From the NCBI GenBank assembly GCA_003230795.1, contig QIGM01000051.1:1-6798 (forward strand): a DNA stretch of 6,798 bases, written 5' to 3'. Below the pieces are notes generated by a model. The model made no database searches and was not told the origin of the DNA. It saw only the letters and a program-made list of their open reading frames with translations. The DNA comes from a bacterium (GTDB lineage Bacteria; Bdellovibrionota_C; UBA2361; SZUA-149). The position numbers and the translations under genes are program-made. The number at the start of each line of letters is the position of its first letter. The stretch's first letter is position 1. Below, piece after piece: positions 1-4,854 of the stretch.

Positions 1-221
1 GGTTCCGCTTTCTACTGAGCCGTACTTCGGAAGGGCCTTTTTTCGACAAATTTACCGCGCCCTACTGCGGATCGGGACTACGTCCCACCCTGCTCAATGT
101 ATCAACTCCTGCTCCAATTCCTCCATTACCGACAGAATACATCGGCAATAATGAGCCTGTGCTTCCTCTTCCTCAGGCGGAGGCCTTTTTCTCAGCGCCC
201 GTTGCCCCTTTCCGGGGCTAA
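1..221 (+). CDS. possible 3' end of an upstream gene (partial, doubtful)
   Basis: The frame beginning at base 3 is open from the left edge to a TAA at 219-221, giving about 72 residues that end APVAPFRG. The product is rich in proline with scattered hydrophobics and I recognise no domain. An open stretch of this length could be chance. A competing frame on the minus strand is open from 267 down to a TGA at 94-96 and ends in an acidic, helix-like tail (MEELEQELIH), but it has no ATG near its beginning, only a GTG. At most one of the two is likely to be real. The plus frame is slightly preferred because it enters from outside the window and ends just before a non-coding leader. No function can be assigned. 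Confidence 0.3.
   Translation, partial: FRFLLSRTSEGPFFDKFTAPYCGSGLRPTLLNVSTPAPIPPLPTEYIGNNEPVLPLPQAEAFFSAPVAPFRG
204..218 (+). other. small GC hairpin over the stop codon of the partial frame
   Basis: GCCCC and GGGGC pair around the five-base loop TTTCC, and the last stem base abuts the TAA at 219. No T-run follows, so this is not a convincing intrinsic terminator. It could be a weak 3'-end structure if the upstream frame is real. Confidence 0.25.
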
Positions 222-224
222 ATC

Positions 225-253
225 TTGACACAAACCAAGGTTGATCGTTTACT
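225..253 (+). promoter_or_regulatory. weak sigma70-like promoter candidate upstream of pdhAB
   Basis: A perfect TTGACA -35 box (225-230) is followed after 17 bp by TTTACT (248-253), which matches four of six bases of the -10 consensus. It points toward pdhA but would give a leader of more than 240 bases. I saw no better pair closer to the gene. One good hexamer can occur by chance, so this is only a candidate. Confidence 0.22.
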
Positions 254-509
254 TCCTCGGATGTTTTTTAGCGCTTTGCTTTGGGAATTTTCATCTTTTC
301 CCGCCCAAGGTTTTCGCTTCGAAAAGGGCTATTTCTCCCTTTACTTAAAAAACGTTGCTTGATTTTTTCAATGTGAATTAATCGAGACTTAGTAGTGCTG
401 TTCGCTGCGGTGGACTTCACGAAAAGAAGAGATGAGTTTTAGAGGGTCGCAATCTTTAAGTAGACCGATTCCAAAGTGGGGGACATCTTTCCCTGAAGGC
501 ACATTTGAT
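254..509 (+). other. non-coding leader upstream of pdhA
   Basis: No convincing gene is seen in this stretch. It is T-rich and includes a perfect hairpin at 311-325 (TTTTCG, loop CTT, CGAAAA). An in-frame ATG at 432 would extend pdhA by 26 residues, but its purine-rich upstream sequence touches the ATG with almost no spacing. I therefore treat 432-509 as probable untranslated leader. No riboswitch or tRNA-like fold was recognised. Confidence 0.4.
495..499 (+). promoter_or_regulatory. ribosome binding site deciding the pdhA start
   Basis: GAAGG lies 10 bases before the ATG at 510. The upstream alternative ATG at 432 has only AAGAAGAG directly abutting it, too close for a normal Shine-Dalgarno site. 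This spacing favours the start at 510. Confidence 0.5.
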
Positions 510-1535
510 ATGGCGAGTGAACTTATGGCGCAGGACCACAGTCCCACCCAGATTCCACAAGACTCAATTGACGGCGATTACCTGATCAAGCTCTACCGAC
601 AGATGGTCTTGATGCGTCGCTTTGAAGAGGAAGCAGCGAAAGCCTACACAGAGCGAAAGATCGGTGGTTTCCTCCACCTCTATATAGGTCAAGAAGCAGT
701 TGGGACCGGCGTAATAAATGCCTGCGACCCAAACGACTACATCATGACGTCCTACCGCGTCCATGCCCAGTATTTAGCACGAGGCGGTACCGCACGAGCG
801 GGTATGGCTGAACTCTTCGGTAAGCAAACTGGCTGCGCAAAAGGTCGTGGTGGTTCCATGCACTTCTTCTCTAAAGAGAAGAACTTTTTAGGTGGCTGGG
901 GAATCGTTGGACAACATGTTCCAATCGCAGCGGGCTGCGCCTTTGCTTCCAAGTACAGAAATGATGGACGCGTCACCGTCTGTTTTGTTGGTGACGGAGC
1001 GGTGAGCATTGGAGCCTTTCACGAAGGTATGTGCTTAGCTGCTCTTTGGCGTTTGCCAGTGGTCTTCGTTGTAGAAAACAACCAATACGCGATGGGCACT
1101 CCTCTCTCTCGTACCATGGTAACAGAAGACGCTTCTGTTCGAGCCCTAGGATATCCAATGGCGCGAGCAACGGTTGAAGGCACCGATGTGGTCGAAGTCC
1201 ATCAAGCCGCTAAACACGCGATTGACCGCGCAAGAAACGAATCTCTCCCGATGTTGCTAGAGTTTAAGACCTACCGATATCGTGGACACTCAATGGCTGA
1301 CCCCGGAAAATACCGAACCAAAGACGAAGTCGCTGAGTGGAAGAAAAAAGACCCAGTGCTCGTGGCAAAGGCTCGAATCGAAAGAGACTTTCCTGAACAG
1401 ACAAGTCAATTTGAAACTATCAAGCAGGAAGTCGAAGCCGAGATTCAGGATGCAGTGAAGTTCGCTGACGAATCACCTCACCCCGATCCAAAAGACGTCG
1501 GACTTTATACTTACACCGGCGGCCCTTTCGCCTAG
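510..1535 (+). CDS. pdhA: pyruvate dehydrogenase E1 component, alpha subunit
   Basis: This is the alpha subunit of the thiamine-diphosphate enzyme that decarboxylates pyruvate and passes the acetyl group to lipoyl-E2; it acts in the cytoplasm as an alpha2-beta2 tetramer with PdhB. Numbered from the ATG at 510 (341 residues), it shows the entry motif LYRQMVLMRRFEE (28-40), IGGFLHLYIGQEAV (51-64), GRGGSMHFF, the cofactor and magnesium motif GDG at 161-163 with its partner ENNQYAMGT around 190, and the active-site loop YRYRGHSMADPGKYR (255-269) typical of pyruvate rather than branched-chain or acetoin enzymes. The length fits the family. An ATG at 432 is in frame and would add 26 residues, but its ribosome site is poor. 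The gene is followed after 35 bp by pdhB. Acetoin dehydrogenase E1 is the main alternative and is less likely. Confidence 0.95.
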   Translation: MASELMAQDHSPTQIPQDSIDGDYLIKLYRQMVLMRRFEEEAAKAYTERKIGGFLHLYIGQEAVGTGVINACDPNDYIMTSYRVHAQYLARGGTARAGMAELFGKQTGCAKGRGGSMHFFSKEKNFLGGWGIVGQHVPIAAGCAFASKYRNDGRVTVCFVGDGAVSIGAFHEGMCLAALWRLPVVFVVENNQYAMGTPLSRTMVTEDASVRALGYPMARATVEGTDVVEVHQAAKHAIDRARNESLPMLLEFKTYRYRGHSMADPGKYRTKDEVAEWKKKDPVLVAKARIERDFPEQTSQFETIKQEVEAEIQDAVKFADESPHPDPKDVGLYTYTGGPFA

Positions 1536-1557
1536 TTTTCATTGAAGCATAGTAATT

Positions 1558-1561
1558 GGAG
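1558..1561 (+). promoter_or_regulatory. ribosome binding site of pdhB
   Basis: GGAG sits 9 bases before the ATG at 1571. A TTG at 1556 would give an extension of five residues but overlaps this site, so ATG 1571 is the better start. Confidence 0.7.
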
Positions 1562-1570
1562 AGCAGAGCA

Positions 1571-2545
1571 ATGCGTCAGCTCAGTATACGAGAAGCGTTA
1601 AACGAAGCACTTGCTGAAGAGATGGAACTCGACGAACGAGTTTTCCTCATGGGCGAAGAAGTCGGTTTCTACGACGGAGCCTACAAAGTCTCCCGCGGTC
1701 TTCTCGAACGTTTTGGTGAACGCCGCGTTGTTGATACCCCAATTGCCGAAAGCGGATTCGCCGGCGTTGGCGTTGGCGCAGCGATGGTGGGACTTCGTCC
1801 GATCATTGAATTCATGACCTGGAACTTCTCGCTTTGCGGAATTGATAACATTATCAACGCGGCTGCGAAGATTCACTACATGTCAGCCGGTGAGTTCGAC
1901 TGTCCGATTGTGTTTCGGGGTCCAGGCGGTTCCGTGCACCAACTCGCAGCACAGCACTCACAAAGTTTAGAAAGTTTCTACGCTCACATTCCGGGACTGA
2001 AGGTAATCGTCCCTTCAACACCGTATGATGCGAAAGGTCTGCTGAAGACGGCCATTCGCGACCCAGACCCGGTCATCTTTATTGAATCAGAAGCGATGTA
2101 TGGTGTTCGAGGCCCGGTTCCAGAAGAAACCTATCTCATCCCTTTCGGCTCCTCCGAGAACAAGCATCAAGGGAACGACGTTACCGTACTTTGTTGGTCG
2201 AAAACTGTTCCTCTTTGTATTGACGCGGCAAACACGCTCCGTGAGAAAGGTATCTCTCTCGACGTTATCGATATCCGCTCAATTCGACCGCTGGATGAAG
2301 CAGCGATCATGGAATCTGTAAAGAGAACTAATCGAGTAATCATAGTCGAAGAAGCATGGCCTATTGCCAGTGTGGGTAGTTGGCTCTCTTCCTACATCAT
2401 GGAGAATGCTTTCGATTATCTCGATGCTCCAGTGAAAGTAGTTTCTGGTCTCGATCATCCTTTTCCATACTCAAAAGTGCTTGAAGCCCATATGCGGCCT
2501 TCACAAGAGAGTGTGATCGCTGAGATAGAGCGGCTCGCCGCCTAG
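1571..2545 (+). CDS. pdhB: pyruvate dehydrogenase E1 component, beta subunit
   Basis: This is the beta subunit of pyruvate dehydrogenase E1, a transketolase-like partner that completes the thiamine-diphosphate site with PdhA. The 324-residue length is typical of the family. Visible landmarks are the N-terminal REALNEAL helix (7-14), LMGEEVGFYDGAYKVSRGL (26-44), DTPIAESGFAGVGVGAAM (55-72) whose Glu60 is the residue expected to contact the thiamine ring, RGPGG (116-120), AAQHSQSLE with His129, the segment PGLKVIVPSTPYDAKGLL (141-158), and the C-terminal domain with DIRSIRPLD (234-242) and VEEAWPIASVG (259-269). It shares an operon with pdhA. The E2 gene that often follows is absent; a terminator and a palindromic repeat come next. 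Confidence 0.96.
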   Translation: MRQLSIREALNEALAEEMELDERVFLMGEEVGFYDGAYKVSRGLLERFGERRVVDTPIAESGFAGVGVGAAMVGLRPIIEFMTWNFSLCGIDNIINAAAKIHYMSAGEFDCPIVFRGPGGSVHQLAAQHSQSLESFYAHIPGLKVIVPSTPYDAKGLLKTAIRDPDPVIFIESEAMYGVRGPVPEETYLIPFGSSENKHQGNDVTVLCWSKTVPLCIDAANTLREKGISLDVIDIRSIRPLDEAAIMESVKRTNRVIIVEEAWPIASVGSWLSSYIMENAFDYLDAPVKVVSGLDHPFPYSKVLEAHMRPSQESVIAEIERLAA

Positions 2546-2645
2546 TTATATAGTCATCGTTAAAAGAAATTCCTGATTTATTGTACTGTAGCGGAAACAC
2601 TTTGATTTGAGAAAGACCCTTGCTTTGTCAGCCGCCTTCAGTGGA

Positions 2646-2666
2646 AAAACCCCTAATCGGGGTTTT
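2646..2666 (+). terminator. intrinsic terminator after pdhB, probably bidirectional
   Basis: AAAACCCC and GGGGTTTT form a perfect 8-bp stem around the loop TAATC, about 100 bases after the pdhB stop. The A-tract pairs with the T-tract, so the structure can work on both strands; on the minus strand the run is five T. It should end the pdhAB transcript. It lies inside the left wing of the palindromic element, and a decayed mirror copy with the GC pairs mostly lost sits near 2822-2842. Confidence 0.75.
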
Positions 2667-2675
2667 GCTGTGTCT

Positions 2676-2811
2676 TGATGACTATATTTTTTATCCCCTT
2701 CAGGGGGAACGTTCAATCGCCACGTAGGCTCTTTTTATTGGCGTTGGGCAACAGAGAAGCCTACGTGGCGCCTGAACGTTTCCCCCGAAGGGGACAAAAA
2801 CATAGTCATCA
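2676..2811. repeat. inner long inverted repeat with arms of about 54 bp
   Basis: The left arm (2676-2730) and the reverse complement of the right arm (2758-2811) agree over most positions, with one 1-base gap and a few substitutions. The outermost 10 bp (TGATGACTAT) and innermost 13 bp (CGCCACGTAGGCT) are identical, and the unpaired centre is 27 bases (2731-2757). Each arm also holds its own GC mini-hairpin: CCCC-TTCA-GGGG near 2695-2706 and CCCC-CGAA-GGGG near 2783-2793. Transcribed, it would make a stable stem-loop; as DNA it could extrude a cruciform. The doublet of inverted arms, each with a mini-hairpin, recalls REPIN architecture, but I cannot assign a known family. Confidence 0.85.
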
Positions 2812-2920
2812 CAAAACACTGTAAAAACTGATTAGGTTTTTTCCACTCGACAGGCAAGAGATTGCCATAGATGCTAGAAACAAACGTAAAGAAACCGGAA
2901 ATTCATACTGTGATGACTAT

Positions 2921-3454
2921 ATGATTCTCGACTTCGAAGGCAAGAAACCTCGCGTCGGCAACGACGCGTTTCTTGCGCCCGACGCCTGGCTCATTGGAGA
3001 CGTCGAAGTCGGAGATAATGTCTCAATATTCTTTGGCGCTGTGCTTCGCGGAGACCTACTTCCGATTCGAGTTGGCAGCGGCACAAACATCCAAGAGCAC
3101 AGCCTGCTCCACACCACTCACGGAAGAACACCAACGATTGTCGGTAAGAATTGCACGATAGGCCACCGAGCGATTCTTCATGGCTGCACCGTTAACGACC
3201 AATGCTTAATTGGTATGGGTGCCACCATTCTCGATGGAAGTGTGATTGGAGAACAAAGCTTAGTCGGTGCAGGAAGCCTGGTTACTGAAGGTAAAACCTT
3301 TCCGCCACGAAGCCTTATAATTGGTTCACCCGCAAAAGCCGTTCGCACTCTTGACGACAAAGAATGTGAACAACTTGGGAAAACCGCGCTCCGCTACGTC
3401 AAAACAGGCGAAAGCTTTCGCTCATTGCTCACAAGCAATAGCGGAAAGCCCTAA
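2921..3454 (+). CDS. gamma-class carbonic anhydrase family protein
   Basis: This is a left-handed beta-helix protein of the gamma carbonic anhydrase family (Cam, YrdA, CaiE, PaaY relatives), expected to be a cytoplasmic trimer with metal sites between subunits that interconverts CO2 and bicarbonate. The 177-residue length is usual. Hexapeptide-repeat turns run from about residue 12 to 136: LIGDVEVGDNVSIF, then VLRGDLLPIRVG (41-52), NIQEHSLLH (57-64), IVGKNCTIGHRAILHGCTV (73-91), LIGMG, VIGEQSLVGAGSLV and IIGSPAKAVR. The metal ligands are His64, His82 (in GHR) and His87 (in LHGC); Arg43-Gly-Asp45 and Gln58 of the family are present. The C-terminal helix follows residue 144. The ATG at 2921 matches the usual family N-terminus, but no Shine-Dalgarno site lies upstream, only the end of the palindromic repeat. 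Many relatives have weak or unproven anhydrase activity. Confidence 0.93.
   Translation: MILDFEGKKPRVGNDAFLAPDAWLIGDVEVGDNVSIFFGAVLRGDLLPIRVGSGTNIQEHSLLHTTHGRTPTIVGKNCTIGHRAILHGCTVNDQCLIGMGATILDGSVIGEQSLVGAGSLVTEGKTFPPRSLIIGSPAKAVRTLDDKECEQLGKTALRYVKTGESFRSLLTSNSGKP
3408..3439. other. two small palindromes at the 3' end of the carbonic anhydrase gene
   Basis: A perfect 14-bp palindrome (GCGAAAGCTTTCGC, 3408-3421) is followed by a 6-bp hairpin (ATTGCT, loop CACA, AGCAAT, 3424-3439), both inside the last codons. The next gene converges only 10 bp beyond the stop and no T-run is present, so these are the only candidates for a shared 3'-end structure. Support as a terminator is weak. Confidence 0.25.
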
Positions 3455-3464
3455 CACTTCGTTC

Positions 3465-4646
3465 TTAGTAGCTCAGGCGCTGAGACGGATTACCTATCTC
3501 AAAAGCAATATTGCGCCCATCTGAAAGACGGACACCAAGCGTTACGGAACTCCCGTAAGACTCTCCCGGGCTGTCGAAACGAAAATGAGAGCGATTGCCG
3601 TTCGCGGAATCACCGCTAAACGCTCCCTCTTCAATAAGACTTAGGTCTGCAACAGAGTCGCCTCCATAAAGAGAAACCGATTCAATGCTTCCATTGAAAC
3701 TTTGCGGAAGTAAGACCACGAGATTCCCATCGCCTTCGGACACGGGTTTCCAAAGAAAACCGCTCTGCTCCTCACTAAACGGAGCGCGGAAGGTTTCCGC
3801 CCCAGTTACCGAACTTGCAGTTACCGAACTTGCAGTTACTGAACTTGCAGTTACTGAACTTGTTGTTACCGAACTTGGCGCGACTAGTTCACGATGCTCC
3901 GCCTTTACGCCACCCGCCTGAATCCCAGCAAGGCTTGCTTCAGCAATTTTTATTGCGTCCTCAACTTTTAGATATCCGGACTTGGCTCCCTCGCCCGCTA
4001 AGGCGCTCTGGTCTGCATCTAGCTGCGCTGCTCGAAAAGAGAGGCCATTTACCCACTTGGCCTCTTCTGGTTCCAAGAGACCTTCTTGCACCATTTTACA
4101 CAAGGCATCGACACAGGCTTCAGACGTTGAGAGTCCCTTCTCCCCTGCCGCAGCAAGCAGTTCAAGGTAGCGCCCTTCAAGCGCTGGATCTTTTTGATAG
4201 AGCTGATACCCAATTATCGCCTGCTGCAGCTCATCCTCGTGAATTTCACCGCCCGCTTTATCAGCAAAATCTTTGGTCAGTTTTTCTGAAAAACTAAGAC
4301 TCGCTTTTTCGCTGACCACTTCTTTGCTTTCAATCTCTGGCCCTTTCTTTTCTATATGAGGCTTTTCTATACTAGGCTCTTTCACGACTTCTGCCTTCTT
4401 CTCAGACGAAGCCTCAAGCAGCCCAAGACTTTTTAGAACCAGTTCCGCCATAATCTTCAATGTTTCAAGTCCTGAGGAGCCTTGCGGGGCAAATTGCTGA
4501 ACGCTAATCGAGGAGTTCTCTGACTGCGAGTTGGAGATCAAAATAGAATTGGCCACACCGGGCGACAACGCTGAGTCTTGAGCTTGCGTGAGCCCTTGAT
4601 TCGGAACGACTGGAGAAGTGGAAGATGAGAGAGCTTGAGGTGCCAT
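3465..4646 (-). CDS. hypothetical protein with pentapeptide repeat and beta-rich C-terminal module
   Basis: I do not recognise this 393-residue protein. Residues 1-55 are Ser/Gln/Pro-rich with no clear signal peptide; 58-78 may be a short amphipathic helix; 80-115 is a Lys/Glu-rich linker; 118-245 looks helical and acidic (IHEDELQQAIIGYQLYQKD near 135-153, EGLLEPEEAKWVNGLS near 188-203). Residues 258-282 are five tandem pentapeptides of the type SSVTA. The C-terminal 95 residues form a distinct module, from FLWKPVSEGDGNLVVLLP (297-314) through SHFRFDSPGESYGSSVTLGVRLSDGRNIAFEI (353-384), with alternating strand patterns like a small beta-sandwich or adhesion domain. ATG 4646 is supported by TAGGA 8 bases upstream. 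It converges on the carbonic anhydrase gene and diverges from the anchored protein gene. A secreted or surface role is only a guess. Confidence 0.8.
   Translation of the reverse strand: MAPQALSSSTSPVVPNQGLTQAQDSALSPGVANSILISNSQSENSSISVQQFAPQGSSGLETLKIMAELVLKSLGLLEASSEKKAEVVKEPSIEKPHIEKKGPEIESKEVVSEKASLSFSEKLTKDFADKAGGEIHEDELQQAIIGYQLYQKDPALEGRYLELLAAAGEKGLSTSEACVDALCKMVQEGLLEPEEAKWVNGLSFRAAQLDADQSALAGEGAKSGYLKVEDAIKIAEASLAGIQAGGVKAEHRELVAPSSVTTSSVTASSVTASSVTASSVTGAETFRAPFSEEQSGFLWKPVSEGDGNLVVLLPQSFNGSIESVSLYGGDSVADLSLIEEGAFSGDSANGNRSHFRFDSPGESYGSSVTLGVRLSDGRNIAFEIGNPSQRLSY
3805..3879 (-). repeat. 15-bp tandem repeat, five copies, in frame
   Basis: Read on the plus strand, the unit GTTACCGAACTTGCA occurs five times with no gaps (3805-3819, 3820-3834, 3835-3849, 3850-3864, 3865-3879), differing at one base in the middle copies and at the last bases of copies four and five. 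On the coding (minus) strand each unit encodes one SSVTA-type pentapeptide. The near identity suggests recent slippage expansion; the period keeps the reading frame, so copy number can change without breaking the gene. Confidence 0.95.
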
Positions 4647-4654
4647 GATTATAG

Positions 4655-4659
4655 TCCTA
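4655..4659 (-). promoter_or_regulatory. ribosome binding site of the minus-strand hypothetical gene
   Basis: TAGGA on the minus strand lies 8 bases before the ATG at 4646-4644, which supports this start. Confidence 0.5.
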
Positions 4660-4676
4660 ATCTCGTAGCTGAGCGA

Positions 4677-4705
4677 TTAATAGATGCCACCCTACTAATC
4701 GTCAC
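4677..4705 (-). promoter_or_regulatory. candidate promoter of the minus-strand hypothetical gene
   Basis: On the minus strand GTGACG (4705-4700) and TATTAA (4682-4677) each match four of six consensus bases and are separated by exactly 17 bp. Transcription would begin roughly 20 bases before the ATG, leaving room for the ribosome site at 4655-4659. An inverted pair CGATTA (4674-4679) and TAATCG (4696-4701) overlaps both boxes and could be an operator. Both hexamers are imperfect, so this remains tentative. Confidence 0.35.
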
Positions 4706-4801
4706 TGGTGCGAAAGAGTTGCTACGAAACTAGTGCTTCTCCCAACAAGACCCTAAGTGGCTGAAGTATTTAGAGAACGCCACCGGCTTGATTCTGCCTA
4801 A

Positions 4802-4814
4802 AATTACTGTAATT
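4802..4814. promoter_or_regulatory. 13-bp palindrome in the divergent promoter region, possible operator
   Basis: AATTAC and GTAATT form a perfect inverted repeat around one central T. It lies about 40 bp upstream of the anchored protein gene, near a weak -35-like TTGATT at 4788-4793. Its right half, ACTGTAATT, recurs at 4876-4884 and, with one change, at 4864-4872. A binding site for a dimeric regulator is plausible but unproven. Confidence 0.3.
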
Positions 4815-4835
4815 CTAGGGCAATCCTCTTGTTTG

Positions 4836-4842
4836 TAAGGAG
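4836..4842 (+). promoter_or_regulatory. ribosome binding site of the anchored protein gene
   Basis: TAAGGAG is a near-consensus Shine-Dalgarno sequence 12 bases before the ATG at 4855. In-frame codons upstream reach a TAG at 4816-4818 with no better start, so 4855 is favoured over the internal ATG at 5017, whose nearest purine run is 16 bases away. Confidence 0.6.
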
Positions 4843-4854
4843 TGCACAGCAACG

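Larger units (their letters stand above)
2640..2847. repeat. outer layer of the inverted repeat (wing-to-wing similarity)
   Basis: The reverse complement of 2640-2685 resembles 2802-2847: both begin ATAGTCATCA, pass through a core containing GATTAG flanked by A and T tracts, and end TTTTTCCACT. The left copy keeps a GC-rich terminator stem while the right copy has lost most of the GC pairs. Similarity fades beyond these 46 bases and returns at the extreme ends, where GGAA followed by TTC can be aligned before the final GATGACTAT. This shows that the palindrome is wider than its inner hairpin. Confidence 0.6.
2548..2922. repeat. nested imperfect palindrome of about 375 bp filling the pdhB-carbonic anhydrase gap
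   Basis: The 9-bp word ATAGTCATC occurs four times in alternating orientation: forward at 2550-2558, inverted at 2677-2685, forward at 2802-2810 and inverted at 2912-2920. The outermost pair extends to 11 bp (ATATAGTCATC at 2548-2558 against GATGACTATAT at 2912-2922). Between them the left wing (2550-2685) and right wing (2802-2920) are partly inverted copies of each other, flanking an inner long hairpin. The outer edges sit 2 bp after the pdhB stop and over the first two bases of the carbonic anhydrase ATG. There is no room for a transposase. A MITE-like non-autonomous element with 11-bp terminal inverted repeats, possibly inserted at a TA dinucleotide, is an inference from this layout; the transposon family is not identified. 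Confidence 0.7.

Noticed and set aside
29..45. Possible terminator ending in a run of T near the left edge
   Set aside because: TTCGGAAGGGCC followed by TTTTTT looks suggestive, but only a 3-bp stem forms, too little for an intrinsic terminator.
171..190. Possible terminator CCTC/GAGG followed by CC and five T
   Set aside because: The stem has only four pairs and lies inside the preferred plus-strand frame, so it is probably chance.
2676..2811. Integron attC site
   Set aside because: The hairpin is of suitable size, but I see no R/L boxes with the expected GTT/AAC boundaries, no cassette array and no integrase.
2546..2920. CRISPR array
   Set aside because: The repeated word is only 9-11 bp and alternates in orientation, and the intervals are unequal (about 100-120 bp). 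CRISPR repeats are direct and evenly spaced.
3640..4020. EF-hand or dockerin-like motif around residues 210-232 of the minus-strand protein
   Set aside because: DADQS followed by G-Y-L-K-V-E-D-A recalls a calcium loop, but spacing and the required Gly and hydrophobic positions do not fit, and there is no second copy.
3815..4297. Plus-strand open frame of 160 codons opposite the hypothetical gene
   Set aside because: It runs antisense to a longer minus-strand frame that has a ribosome site and ordered C-terminal sequence. Its Leu/Pro/Arg-rich text with repeated LQLLN is the reverse reading of the 15-bp repeat.
4648..4653. Perfect TATAAT on the minus strand just before the ATG of the hypothetical gene
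   Set aside because: It ends one base before the ATG, so transcription would start inside the gene, and no -35 box sits at the right distance. The pair at 4677-4705 fits better.
4649..4654. TATAGT resembling the palindrome motif ATAGTCATC
   Set aside because: Only the first six bases match, and the following CTAATC does not. There is no inverted partner nearby, so it is taken as coincidence.
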